A stretch of 64,000 bases of DNA from JABCYV01 sp963696025 (GTDB lineage: Bacteria; Acidobacteriota; Terriglobia; Terriglobales; Acidobacteriaceae), in contig CAVOII010000012.1 of assembly GCA_963696025.1 (NCBI GenBank), positions 478,410 through 542,409 on the forward strand, written 5' to 3'. Position numbers and translations under genes: made by a program. Below the pieces are notes generated by a model, which was not told where the DNA came from, did not search any database, and worked only from the letters and a program-made list of their open reading frames with translations. This document shows, in pieces, positions 26,120-34,467 of the stretch (the first letter of the stretch is position 1; each line of letters starts with the position of its first letter).

Positions 26120-27307
26120 CTAGTTGCTATTGCCCGTCGAATTTCTGAGGACAAGTACGACTATGCGTCCGTCGGAGTGAAACTCTCCTCCCGTGGCCGT
26201 CTTGGCCGTGGTCAGAGGGTCGGCTGGCGTAACGTGATCGCGTTGGACGACGAGCCCGGTTGCTGAAAGGGTGCCATTCACATACTCGCGTTCGCCGTCG
26301 ATGGCGGGATCGATCTTGTGCGTCAAGCCATTGTTACGCTGGTCGCGCTCGAATCCGATATCATGCGTAGCCGCTACGCACCAGAGGGGCCGGCCATCAA
26401 TCTCGTAAGGCGATTTCCAGACGCGCAGATGATTCCGCGACATCGCAACCTTCACCGGCTCAGCGTGCGCGAATCCATAGTCTTGTGGCCGTTTGAAAAG
26501 AAACAGCGTGCTCATCGGCATGGTCAGATAGTCTTTCTTCTCGACCGATTCCATCACCGCATTCAGCACCGTATTTTGCACCGTCTTGTCTACCTGCGCC
26601 CACTCGGCTGTAGTGAACGCCTTCACCATCTGATCCTGCGTTCCCACGATCAGGACGTTCACCATGTCCCCAGGTTTATCGTTGGGATCGGAAACGCGAC
26701 GCGGGATTTTGCTCAGCAACTCGGGAGTGATTCCTGCCACGCGGGTCTCCGCCGGACCGCCGGAGCTTCCGGCATCCGCTGAGCCCTCTTCCAGCACCTC
26801 GATCTTCGCGTGGAAACTTCCGTCCGCGGTCGACGCATCGCTAACGCTCTGATTGATTCCCAGATACAGTCTACCTGCCACAGGCACATCGTATTCCCTG
26901 CTTTCGCCCACCAGAAAGGCTTGGGCATATGCATCAGAACCGATGCGACCGATCAAAGCACCGTGACCCGCCTCCTTCACCGCATATTGATGGATCAGGT
27001 CAGCCCAATTTCGCGGAAGCCCGGCCGGGCCAAATGTCCCTGAGGTCCGCGATTTTCCCGCGTACGATGCGTCGGCCGGATATGTAATCTTCCCTGTGGC
27101 CGTAAAGCGCAGCTTGGCACCTCCGCGCACGTCGACCTTCGTGTCGACCCATTCCTTTGTGGCGGGAACATCGACCTCGTACGAGCGGTTGCTGCCCATC
27201 GTCGCGGGGACCGTTTGCGCCCGCGAGGCTCGCACCGGGCACATCATGCTGGCCGCCCATAACACTAGCGCAAACGTCATCGTGGTTCTTGCGTTCGTAA
27301 TTGTCAT
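26120..27307 (-). CDS. Secreted LssY C-terminal-domain protein with lectin-like domain
   Basis: A 395-aa exported protein with an N-terminal signal segment. Residues about 40-175 form a beta-sandwich like the PA-IL/LecA fold: GAKLRFTATGKITYP, LIGRIGSDAYAQAF, and GRLYLGINQSVSDAS ending FHAKIEV. From about 205 the PGDMVNVLIVGTQDQMVKAFTTAEW segment and the later RPLWCVAATHDIGFE match the LssY C-terminal domain (LssY_C). That domain is usually attached to PAP2-type membrane phosphatases. Here it is separate and secreted. No catalytic residues are known. It converges with mnmE after a 35-bp gap without a terminator. Confidence 0.8.
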   Translation of the reverse strand: MTITNARTTMTFALVLWAASMMCPVRASRAQTVPATMGSNRSYEVDVPATKEWVDTKVDVRGGAKLRFTATGKITYPADASYAGKSRTSGTFGPAGLPRNWADLIHQYAVKEAGHGALIGRIGSDAYAQAFLVGESREYDVPVAGRLYLGINQSVSDASTADGSFHAKIEVLEEGSADAGSSGGPAETRVAGITPELLSKIPRRVSDPNDKPGDMVNVLIVGTQDQMVKAFTTAEWAQVDKTVQNTVLNAVMESVEKKDYLTMPMSTLFLFKRPQDYGFAHAEPVKVAMSRNHLRVWKSPYEIDGRPLWCVAATHDIGFERDQRNNGLTHKIDPAIDGEREYVNGTLSATGLVVQRDHVTPADPLTTAKTATGGEFHSDGRIVVLVLRNSTGNSN

Positions 27308-27365
27308 GGGTTATCCGCCGCCTCAGTTGACTATCTTAAGTTGGCAAACAGGTCGCCACCGCGCC

Positions 27366-28199
27366 CTAATTCACCCAGCCCGATTTAGACCCGCCGTTCT
27401 TCTTGTCAGCGCCTGTATCTTCTGGTGGGATGTAGTTGCCGTGCTCGTCGAATTCTACGGTGCGGTTGTGTTTGCGCATGTAGACCTCAAACTTACGCGC
27501 TGCCCGACGCCGCTTCCAGCGATAGTACTCATTGCGTATAGCGTAAATTCGTTCCGTAAAGCCAGGCGAACTCCGGCGGGACAGAAATACCACGTACCAG
27601 ACGTATCCGGCGCCGAGTCCGAGCAACAGGATGAAGTAAAAGAGCGCGAAGTGACTGAGCAGCAGGTATGCGGTTTCAATAGCGGCGGTGAAAAGAACGA
27701 TCCATTTCACCGGGATACGAATCGGGATGGGAAACAGCATAATCGGAGCGCCGCGATTGAAGAGATAAAAAACCATCAGGATGGCGTTGGCACCGGCGCC
27801 AGAACCCAGAGCAGTTCCTTGCGCAACCACTCCGCTGAGGGAGAGGACAAATCCAGCTACCGCCGCAAGAACGATGCTGCCGAAGAACAGGCCGTAAAAG
27901 GCGGCAGAGCCGATACGCTCTTCCACCGCCCATCCAAGAAAGTAGATTCCCAGCAGTGACATCACGAAACCAAGCGGATCGACGTACATGAAGGCATAGG
28001 TGACGAACTGCCACACCCAGCCCTCGCGGATATTCGCAGGATTCAAGACACCCAAGGTGAGCACCGTCTGACCAGCTGCTTGGGCAAACGACATCAACAG
28101 CAGGATGACCACATAAATGGCAACACTGGCGATGATGATCTGCCGGACAGCACCCCGAAAGGGCGGCAGTCCCAAATCGAAAGAGGTATTTCTAGGCAT
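27366..28199 (-). CDS. Rhomboid-like membrane protein
   Basis: A 277-aa protein with about six hydrophobic segments. The N-terminal half (VWQFVTYAFMYVDPLGFVMSLLGIYFLGWAVEERIGS, given by key groups QFVTYAF, GWAVEERIGS) is the rhomboid pattern in which membrane helix 2 carries the H/N and the WR/ER motif. The catalytic GxSG region reads LGSGAGANAIL, where the serine is present but the first glycine is not. The usual HxxG of the last helix is not clear. It may be a rhomboid pseudoprotease. The C-terminal 60 residues are charged and cytosolic. It is directly downstream of the M28 peptidase gene on the same strand. Confidence 0.75.
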   Translation of the reverse strand: MPRNTSFDLGLPPFRGAVRQIIIASVAIYVVILLLMSFAQAAGQTVLTLGVLNPANIREGWVWQFVTYAFMYVDPLGFVMSLLGIYFLGWAVEERIGSAAFYGLFFGSIVLAAVAGFVLSLSGVVAQGTALGSGAGANAILMVFYLFNRGAPIMLFPIPIRIPVKWIVLFTAAIETAYLLLSHFALFYFILLLGLGAGYVWYVVFLSRRSSPGFTERIYAIRNEYYRWKRRRAARKFEVYMRKHNRTVEFDEHGNYIPPEDTGADKKNGGSKSGWVN

Positions 28200-28251
28200 A
28201 ACTCACAAGGCGGTGGCGCGGCCTCCGCTACTTATCCTAACAGTTCAACCC

Positions 28252-29655
28252 TCACCTTTCCGGTGACGGCACCACGGGCAGGCTTCTGTGTCCTTCCGGA
28301 TCCACAGCCCGCACGGCGAAGATCACATTATCCTTCGAAAGCGGAAGGCTGGCTCGACTAACGTTTCCGACCGCTTCCACATGCTCCCAATCTGGGCTTG
28401 TGGTCGCCCGCCACAAGACCTCATGGCCAGCCACGCGTCCGCCAGGTGAAGGATCCCAGGTCAATGTGGAACCGTTTTCCAGTTCTTTGGTCAGCAGGCG
28501 AACGTTGGCCGGCGGGGCTGGCGCCGAAGCTAGCGAAGCCAGGGTAGCGGCATTCAAGCGGGCTACGGCGGCCACGTAGTCGTAATTCACAAACTTGGGC
28601 AGATCCCCGTAGTCGATGCCGTTCTCGGTGCGCACATTCTGGTGCTGATGGTTATAGTCCTCACGATATTCCGTGAACCGCACCGCGGCGTAGCCTTGCT
28701 GGTTGAACGAAGAGTGGTCGCCGCCACGCAAGTATCGATCCAGCCGAAACATCAGCACCGGCTTGATCCCAGTGTCATAGGTACGGCCAACCTCCGAGAG
28801 ATAGCGAGCAACCTCGCGGGAGGGAGAATCGCTCTCACCGCCCAGGCTGCGAAACCGGCGCAAGTCAGCGTCGTTGGCGGCGGCCGGCACACCTTCGGAG
28901 AACACGCGCACCACACTGGGATCCTGCTGCGGATTGCGATCTCCACCGACAATGTCATTGTTCAGCACGGCTTCAATGTTCCATCCAGCAGACTTCGCCA
29001 TTTGCGCGAAGTGCCGGCTGCCGTACAGCCCTTGCTCCTCGCCGGCCACGGTCAGAAAGATAATGGTTGAGGGAAATTTCAGCTTACTCAGGACACGGGC
29101 GCACTCCAGGCTCACGGCGGTGCCACTCCCGTCGTCATTCGCGCCTGGAGCTGCTTCGGTATCGTTAAAATTGTCGCTGTTGCGGGAATCGTAGTGGCCG
29201 GTGACCAGCACGATGCGCTTCGCGCTCTCGGGATCGGTGCCCTTCAAGACCGCATAGACATTGGTGATTTCTGTAGGCTTGGGAATGCGGTCGGCGGGCG
29301 CCTCGGTGAAACTGTCGGTCTTCACCTCCAGACATCCACCGCAGTCGGCCGCGTAGCGCTCAAATTCAGACTTGATCCATACCCGTGCCGCTCCGATGCC
29401 GCGCCCAGCAGCGATAGAGGCTGCGTCCTGCGACGACAGTGTTGAACGCGTCTGGAAGGCCACCAATTTCTCGATGTCGGCCTGAATGCGCCCCGCGGAA
29501 ATCTGCCGCAAAGCGGCAGCAATGCGCGAGTCCAGCCGCAACTTGCCATCATCAAAACTATTTCCTTGCGGAGCCAGCTGTGCCCGTAAAATGAACGAGC
29601 CAACTACGCATAAGGTGATCACTGCGCGCATAATGGAACGGAGCATGATTGTCAA
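28252..29655 (-). CDS. M28-family zinc metallopeptidase with C-terminal domain
   Basis: A 467-aa exported aminopeptidase-like protein. The M28 ligand set is visible: VTGHYDSRN (His and Asp), GANDDGSG (bridging Asp), AGEEQGLYGS (Glu pair), LNNDIVGG (Asp) and DYNHQHQN (His). This fits a two-zinc exopeptidase. A beta-sandwich, fibronectin-III-like tail (PAPPANVRLLTKELENGSTLTWDPS, by outline) follows from about residue 378. The signal peptide is hydrophobic (RAVITLCVVGSFILRAQ). The start is an ATG at 29655; a second ATG lies five codons inside. It probably degrades extracellular peptides. Confidence 0.92.
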   Translation of the reverse strand: MTIMLRSIMRAVITLCVVGSFILRAQLAPQGNSFDDGKLRLDSRIAAALRQISAGRIQADIEKLVAFQTRSTLSSQDAASIAAGRGIGAARVWIKSEFERYAADCGGCLEVKTDSFTEAPADRIPKPTEITNVYAVLKGTDPESAKRIVLVTGHYDSRNSDNFNDTEAAPGANDDGSGTAVSLECARVLSKLKFPSTIIFLTVAGEEQGLYGSRHFAQMAKSAGWNIEAVLNNDIVGGDRNPQQDPSVVRVFSEGVPAAANDADLRRFRSLGGESDSPSREVARYLSEVGRTYDTGIKPVLMFRLDRYLRGGDHSSFNQQGYAAVRFTEYREDYNHQHQNVRTENGIDYGDLPKFVNYDYVAAVARLNAATLASLASAPAPPANVRLLTKELENGSTLTWDPSPGGRVAGHEVLWRATTSPDWEHVEAVGNVSRASLPLSKDNVIFAVRAVDPEGHRSLPVVPSPER

Positions 29656-29761
29656 TCAGTAAGTCCAGCGGCTGTCAAAATTCCTCCGGCCGAACCACTT
29701 GACCCGCGGGCCCAGGAGAAACTAAATATTAGCAGGGGCGTTTTAACAGAACGGGGGAATT

Positions 29762-29962
29762 ATGGTTTATTGTCCAGAGTGTGAGTTCAATCTTGACATT
29801 GAGGAAGACGATGTCGATGAGGGCGAAATTGTTTCTTGCCCGGAGTGTGGCAGCGACTTCGAAGTGATCACGCTCAATCCTATCGAACTGAAGCCGGTGG
29901 AGGAGGAGGAAATCATTGATGAGGAAGAGGAGACGGAAGCGGAAGACGGTGACTACTCCTAG
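29762..29962 (+). CDS. LysW-like acidic zinc-ribbon protein
   Basis: A 66-aa, very acidic protein with two CPEC knuckles (Cys4, Cys7, Cys26, Cys29) and the GEIVSCPECGSDFEVITLNPIEL core. This is the pattern of LysW/ArgW amino-group carrier proteins of the alpha-aminoadipate route to lysine or arginine. Those carriers normally end with EDWGE, whose terminal Glu carries the substrate. Here the tail is a long Glu-rich run ending EDGDYS, so the carrier function is doubtful. No other lysine-pathway gene is near. GGGGGAA lies before the ATG. It is followed by two small secreted genes. Confidence 0.8.
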   Translation: MVYCPECEFNLDIEEDDVDEGEIVSCPECGSDFEVITLNPIELKPVEEEEIIDEEEETEAEDGDYS

Positions 29963-30419
29963 CCCTCAGATGATACTTTCCCACCCTCGCTTCTTCGCTC
30001 CAAACTCCTGCACTCATTGCCTCGGTCCTCGAGTCATCTTAGTGGGACTGCTGTTTTCCGCTGTGATCGTTCTACCCTGGTTGTCGGCCGCTGGCCCTCC
30101 GGAATCCCCGCAAGCTAAGGCAGAGAAACCTTACGCGCTGCTCTTTGGGACGGTCTGGGGACCCGACGACTATCCCGTGTACGGAGTTAGAGTTAGGATT
30201 CGCCGGGCTGAGGACAAAAAGGCGCGATGGGAGCTCTACTCCAACCATCGCGGAGAATTTGAGCAGCGTTTGCCCGCGGGTAAAGCCGATTACCTAATCT
30301 GGGCTGACTTGAAGGGATATAAGTCCCCCAACGGCAAGAAGTTGCAGCCTGGCGAAGAGGTCAAGGCCCACGTCGAGAACGACGAGCGTGTAGATATTGG
30401 AGTGCATCTAAAATACTAA
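29949..30419 (+). CDS. Membrane-anchored protein with carboxypeptidase-regulatory-like fold
   Basis: A 156-aa protein. It has an N-terminal hydrophobic anchor or signal (VILVGLLFSAVIVLPWLSAAG) and then one beta-sandwich domain of the carboxypeptidase-regulatory type. In that domain ALLFGTVWGPDDYPVYGVRVRIRR is followed by YSNHRGEFEQRLPAGKADY and ends with a GVHLKY strand. The start is uncertain: GTG at 29949 has GGAAG upstream and overlaps the LysW-like gene by 14 bases. ATG at 29970 has no site. It appears coupled to the LysW-like gene and is followed by a second protein of the same fold. The role is unknown. Confidence 0.7.
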   Translation: MTTPSPQMILSHPRFFAPNSCTHCLGPRVILVGLLFSAVIVLPWLSAAGPPESPQAKAEKPYALLFGTVWGPDDYPVYGVRVRIRRAEDKKARWELYSNHRGEFEQRLPAGKADYLIWADLKGYKSPNGKKLQPGEEVKAHVENDERVDIGVHLKY

Positions 30420-30462
30420 CTGGTTGGGAAGCCGGGGTGTGAGCAGTTCCGGGAGGAACCGC

Positions 30463-30822
30463 ATGAGGAAGTGCCGCTTGGTGGCTCTTACGCTGCTGCT
30501 GATTGGCCTCGCTGCTGCAGGCTTTGGCGCCCCCTATCTCAAGGACAAAGGCGATTCTGGCCGCTTGTTGACCGGGAAGGTTGTCGATCGCCAGGATAAC
30601 CCCTTGCCCAGCGCCGTGGTTTATCTGTCCAACACACGCACTCGGGCAGTAAAGACCTACATCGTGGGTACGGAGGGCGTCTACCGTTTTCCAGCCCTGT
30701 CGCTGAACGTCGACTATGAGGTGTACGCCCAGTACAACGGCCGCAAGAGCGATACAAAGACAGTCAGTCAGTTTGACAATCGTCAGCAGGTAAACATCAA
30801 TTTGAAGATTGATACGAGGTAG
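30463..30822 (+). CDS. Secreted carboxypeptidase-regulatory-like domain protein
   Basis: A 119-aa exported protein with a signal peptide (LVALTLLLIGLAAAGFG) and one beta-sandwich domain: LLTGKVVDRQDNPLPSAVVYLSN (by outline), then EGVYRFPALSLNVDYEVYAQ and a final QVNINLKID strand. The ATG at 30463 has GGGAGGAA at 30450-30457; a longer frame from 30424 is rejected. It is the second gene of its kind in a row, 43 bp after the previous one. Proteins of this class are thought to bind cell-surface or peptide ligands; no catalytic residue is present. The next gene, rpsA, converges with it. Confidence 0.8.
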   Translation: MRKCRLVALTLLLIGLAAAGFGAPYLKDKGDSGRLLTGKVVDRQDNPLPSAVVYLSNTRTRAVKTYIVGTEGVYRFPALSLNVDYEVYAQYNGRKSDTKTVSQFDNRQQVNINLKIDTR

Positions 30823-30846
30823 TTGTCGGCGGCATCCGCTCTGACG

Positions 30847-32691
30847 CTAATTATTTTCGCTTCCGGCGCGCTTCCATGACACCAACTCGCCAATGGTTGA
30901 GCCGCCAGTGCTGGATACCGGGTGCTTATAGGCTTCCACCTCGTGACGAGAAGCCTCCTCGCCCACCGCTTTGATGCTCAGCCCGACTTTCTTCTCTTCC
31001 GGATTCATCTTAATGATCTTGAAGTCGTTCTCAGCGCCGGGTTCGAGGGTCAGAGGCTGGCCATTTCCATCCACCGCTTCGGAGTTGTGGCAGAGACCTT
31101 CGATGCCCTCCGCAATCTCGACAAACGCGCCAAAGCTTGCCACTCGGAGCACCTTGCCATGCAGCACGTCGCCAACATGATGCTGTGCGAAGAAAGTCTC
31201 CCATACATCTGGCTGAAGCTGTTTCACGCCTAGCGACAGGCGCCGCTTGTCAGGCTCAATCGCCAGCACCACGGCCTTTACCCTGTCACCCTTCTTCAGT
31301 ATTTCTGATGGATGCTTTACCCGCTTGGTCCAGCTTAAATTGCTGACGTGCACCAACCCATCGATGCCTTCTTCAATCTCAATGAAGGCGCCGAAGTCCG
31401 TTAGATTACGCACCCGGCCTTCGACCTGAGCGCCCACGGGATACTTCTCATGCAAGGCGTCCCAGGGATTGGTTGCGAGCTGCCGCATGCCCAGCGAGAT
31501 GCGCCGCTCCTGCGGATTCACATTGAGCACCACGCAATCCACCTGGTCACCCACGTTGACCAGCTTCGATGGATGCTTCATGCGTTTCGACCAGGTCATC
31601 TCGCTGACATGCACCAATCCCTCGATGCCCTGCTCCAGTTCCACAAATGCGCCGTAGTCGGTGACGCTGATGACACGACCGCTGACGTGCGCACCGACCG
31701 GATAACGGTGGGATGCGTCCAGCCACGGATCCGGAGTAAGTTGCTTGAAACCCAGCGAGACGCGCTGCTTCTCTTTGTCAAACTTCAGCACCTTGACTTG
31801 AATCTGATCCCCCACATTGACCAGATCGCGAGGATGGGTGAGCCGGCCCCAGGACATATCAGTAATGTGCAGCAGACCATCAATTCCACCCAAGTCCACG
31901 AACGCGCCGTACTCGGTGAGATTCTTGACCACGCCAGTGAGCACGCCGCCTTCTTCCAGGTGCTCCAGGGTCTTGGATTTTTTCTCGTTCTGCTCTTCCT
32001 CCAAGACCTGTTTGCGCGAAACCACAATGTTGCCGCGCTTCTTGTTCAGCTTGATGATGGCAACGTCCAGCCACTGACCTTTTACGCCCTCCAGGTTGCG
32101 CACCGGACGCAGATCCGCCTGAGAACCGGGCAGGAAGGCGCGGGCGCCTAGAATGTCAACCGTCAGGCCGCCCTTAATACGCTCGACCACCTGGGCCTTG
32201 ATGGGCTTCTTTTCGTTGTAGGCCTTCTCAATCTCGTCCCAAGCGCGCAGCTTCTGCGCCTTCTGGTGGGAGAGGTTGATGTAACCTTCCTCAGTCTCTC
32301 CCTTGTCTCGCATGACGTCGATTTCGTCGCCGGGCTGGAATTTCGGCTTGCCGTCGTGGTCCAAAACCTCAGCCAGGGGCAGCATGCCCTCGGACTTGGC
32401 ACCGATGTCGACGACGACGTGGGTGGGAGTGAGCTTCAGCACCGTGCCCTTGAGAACATTGTTCTCACTGACGGCTTCTTCGTTCTCCGTGGTGAAAGTT
32501 TCTAGCGCTGCTGCGAAATCTTCAGTGGCGGTTGGCATGGCTGGTTTTTCGTCGCGGCCCTGAGCGATCTGGGGCCGCTCAGGCGTGGCGATGTCTGCAG
32601 TCTGGCCCTCAGAGGATCCGGGACGCTCAGCTACTGGTGTCGAAGTCGAGGAATCCAGGTTGCGGGCGGTATTGTCGTCAAACAAGATCAA
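30847..32691 (-). CDS. rpsA: 30S ribosomal protein S1
   Basis: A 614-aa RNA-binding protein that brings mRNA to the 30S subunit. Six S1/OB domains can be counted, starting at about residue 75. The last four have the form GxVxxxTxYGAFVxLxxGIxGLVHVSxMSW, with spacing and KHPSxLVNVGDQV linkers typical of S1. The first 70 residues are Thr/Glu-rich and not conserved. The start is uncertain. A TTG at 32685 has AGAGAGG upstream at good distance; a TTG at 32691 is the most upstream start. The first in-frame ATG (32538) would still leave all six domains. It is divergent from the HIT gene. Confidence 0.95.
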   Translation of the reverse strand: MILFDDNTARNLDSSTSTPVAERPGSSEGQTADIATPERPQIAQGRDEKPAMPTATEDFAAALETFTTENEEAVSENNVLKGTVLKLTPTHVVVDIGAKSEGMLPLAEVLDHDGKPKFQPGDEIDVMRDKGETEEGYINLSHQKAQKLRAWDEIEKAYNEKKPIKAQVVERIKGGLTVDILGARAFLPGSQADLRPVRNLEGVKGQWLDVAIIKLNKKRGNIVVSRKQVLEEEQNEKKSKTLEHLEEGGVLTGVVKNLTEYGAFVDLGGIDGLLHITDMSWGRLTHPRDLVNVGDQIQVKVLKFDKEKQRVSLGFKQLTPDPWLDASHRYPVGAHVSGRVISVTDYGAFVELEQGIEGLVHVSEMTWSKRMKHPSKLVNVGDQVDCVVLNVNPQERRISLGMRQLATNPWDALHEKYPVGAQVEGRVRNLTDFGAFIEIEEGIDGLVHVSNLSWTKRVKHPSEILKKGDRVKAVVLAIEPDKRRLSLGVKQLQPDVWETFFAQHHVGDVLHGKVLRVASFGAFVEIAEGIEGLCHNSEAVDGNGQPLTLEPGAENDFKIIKMNPEEKKVGLSIKAVGEEASRHEVEAYKHPVSSTGGSTIGELVSWKRAGSENN

Positions 32692-33037
32692 TAGCCTCTC
32701 TGCGGTATACCTCGCACCTCGTGCGGGGACGGATGCGGGTTGTTTCCGTGCGGACTGCTGGTGTGAGTCTTAGGTTGTGTGGAGCCCATCCTGGCGAATG
32801 AGCTTGAACAATCCCAGCGGCCGGACTGCTAAAAGCGAACCCGCGTCCAAAGGCGAACTGTTCGACTATAACAACCGCTTCCAAACAGTGTCAAACACCA
32901 AACTGGGGCGCGATGAAGCCGCTTAAAAAGCGGTACCTCGCGTTGTCCCGGAACGTATATGCAAATAGTTACCACCCGGGGAGCTGCGACGGCGGCGTCA
33001 TTCCGAAACCCGCAGGCATCTGCTACTCTGCCGGTCG
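32692..33037. other. Divergent intergenic region, rpsA and HIT gene
   Basis: These 346 bp hold no recognisable gene or RNA gene. The region must contain the promoter of rpsA on the minus strand and of the HIT gene on the plus strand. TATAAC near 32866 is the only -10-like plus-strand sequence noticed, and it is not convincing. Confidence 0.35.
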
Positions 33038-33526
33038 ATGGATTATCTCTGGACTCCCTGGCGCTACGCCTACGTGACCGGCGCGGAAAAGGTCGTTGGT
33101 TGCATTTTCTGCGATCTGCCTAAGTTGCGAGATGACGCCAAGGCCCGCATCGTGTATCGGGGCGAGAACTGCTATATCGTCCTCAACACCTTTCCCTACA
33201 CTCCCGGGCACGTCATGATCGTTCCTTTTGCCCACTTGGATGAACTGCAGAAACTGCCGGTTGAGATGGCACAGGAGATGATGCGGCTCTCGCAGAGGAT
33301 GGAAGGCACGCTGCGAGAGCTTTACAAGCCCGACGGGATCAATCTGGGGATGAATATCGGAAAGGCGGCGGGAGCGGGGGTAGCGGGTCATATCCACATG
33401 CATGTGTTGCCGCGCTGGGTGGCAGACGCAAATTTCGTGTCAGTAGTGGGGGAAACCAGGACCCTGCCGGAGAGTTTGGAAATAACTTGGAAGCGGATCA
33501 CAGAAGCTTTGGGCAATAAGGACTAG
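33038..33526 (+). CDS. HIT-family nucleotide hydrolase/phosphorylase
   Basis: A 162-aa histidine-triad protein. The triad is HIHMHV (His118, His120, His122), where the middle His is the nucleophile that forms a nucleotidyl-enzyme. CIFC at 22-25 gives two Cys of a zinc site found in actinobacterial and related Ap4A phosphorylase-like members. The pattern LNTFPYTPGHVMIVP and NLGMNIGKAAGAG are also typical. Its likely substrate is a dinucleoside polyphosphate or adenosine 5'-phosphosulfate-like nucleotide. The ATG at 33038 gives MDYLWTPWRYAYV, the usual start. Confidence 0.92.
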   Translation: MDYLWTPWRYAYVTGAEKVVGCIFCDLPKLRDDAKARIVYRGENCYIVLNTFPYTPGHVMIVPFAHLDELQKLPVEMAQEMMRLSQRMEGTLRELYKPDGINLGMNIGKAAGAGVAGHIHMHVLPRWVADANFVSVVGETRTLPESLEITWKRITEALGNKD

Positions 33527-33843
33527 CCTACGCGGACGAGTTGTTCGGCTTGGATAGAACCAAGTGCTCCCAGGATTTCTGACGCTTGAGGCAGCAGATC
33601 GCTGAGCCGGCTCGATTTGCTCCGGATCAAAATGACTGCAATGTTGCGGCGTCGAAGGTTCTGCTCGTGCTCGATTCCCCGATCAATTGTTAAGAAGACT
33701 TCAAAGCCCTGTTGTTCCGCTAAGGATAAAAGTTCCCCATTCTTCCTGCCCGCCAGACCAATTTCAGACACTGTCTGGCATTCATGGCCCGGTAGATGAT
33801 TTTTGAATTTTCGGGGAACACACTCGTCGAGCAGCAGGTTCAT
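33523..33843 (-). CDS. DUF5615 PIN-like toxin
   Basis: A 106-aa protein of the DUF5615 family, PIN-like proteins that act as the likely toxin of type II toxin-antitoxin-like pairs. The start NLLLDECVPRKFKNHLPGHE and the TVSEIGLAGRKNGELL and FLTIDRGIEHEQNL segments are typical; the acidic residues Asp and Glu in LLLDECV and Asp in FLTIDRG fit the PIN active site. The ATG overlaps the antitoxin stop (TGATG), so the two are translationally coupled. A GTG one codon upstream is an alternative start. Its 3' end overlaps the HIT gene by four bases on the opposite strand. Confidence 0.85.
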   Translation of the reverse strand: MNLLLDECVPRKFKNHLPGHECQTVSEIGLAGRKNGELLSLAEQQGFEVFLTIDRGIEHEQNLRRRNIAVILIRSKSSRLSDLLPQASEILGALGSIQAEQLVRVG

Positions 33844-34058
33844 CACAATTGGCTAAGCACGAGTGATTTCGCGTGTTCGAGGGCATGCACCGCAGCTTCA
33901 CGGGTCACGGTCGGAAAGTCGTCCAGGAACTCGTCTAGAGTTTGTCCACCTTCTAAGTAGTCCAAAAGGGCCTGGAACGGGACCCGCGTTCCCCGAAAAA
34001 CAGGCGTGCCTCCGAGAACGTCTGGATCGCGCGTGATCACGCTTTTCGTTTCAGCCAT
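33843..34058 (-). CDS. DUF433 antitoxin-like protein
   Basis: A 71-aa protein of the DUF433 family, small helix-turn-helix proteins that pair with DUF5615 toxins. The pattern ITRDPDVLGGTPVFRGTRVPFQALLDYLEGG (by outline: GGTPVFRGTRVP), then the FLDDFPTVTREAAVHALEHA helix, is diagnostic. The end overlaps the downstream toxin start. Such pairs usually autoregulate their promoter. The ATG is preceded by a weak GGGGC site. Confidence 0.88.
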   Translation of the reverse strand: MAETKSVITRDPDVLGGTPVFRGTRVPFQALLDYLEGGQTLDEFLDDFPTVTREAAVHALEHAKSLVLSQL

Positions 34059-34155
34059 GGACTTTGCCCCTTACACCGGTCGTTTGGAGTTTACTCCGTG
34101 AACCCGATGAAACCAAAGAACTCGGAAGCAGGCGTGGTCGGTCAGTTTTTCCACG

Positions 34156-34398
34156 CTATTTCCGGTGATAATTTCTCCGGTATGCTTGGAACAGCCGGAT
34201 GGCTACGGTGCTGGCAACCAGAAAATAGATGCCCCACAGGTAAGATTGCTGTCTTGCCTCAATGACTTCTGGATGCGGAAGTAAAGGATTGAATGCTTCG
34301 CTAAGGCTGTAACCGACGAAACGCAATAGAAATCCGGCTAGTGCGGCTAGTGCGACCCCGATTGAAATAACGATCAGGATTTGCAACATGCATCTCAT
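34156..34398 (-). CDS. Small membrane protein
   Basis: An 80-aa protein with two predicted membrane helices (ILIVISIGVALAALAGFLLRFVGY and YLWGIYFLVASTVAIRLFQAY). A short loop contains NPLLPHPEVIEARQQ, and the tail is basic (RRNYHRK). No family is recognised. A start two codons in (ATG at 34389) is equally possible. It lies between the DUF433/DUF5615 pair and ligA, all on the minus strand, with no obvious coupling. Confidence 0.55.
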   Translation of the reverse strand: MRCMLQILIVISIGVALAALAGFLLRFVGYSLSEAFNPLLPHPEVIEARQQSYLWGIYFLVASTVAIRLFQAYRRNYHRK

Positions 34399-34467
34399 GC
34401 ATCGTCCCCCCCGGGTGCCTTTAGGATAAGCCCCCTTGTCAATCTGCCTTCTGGTAGACGCCCTTCC

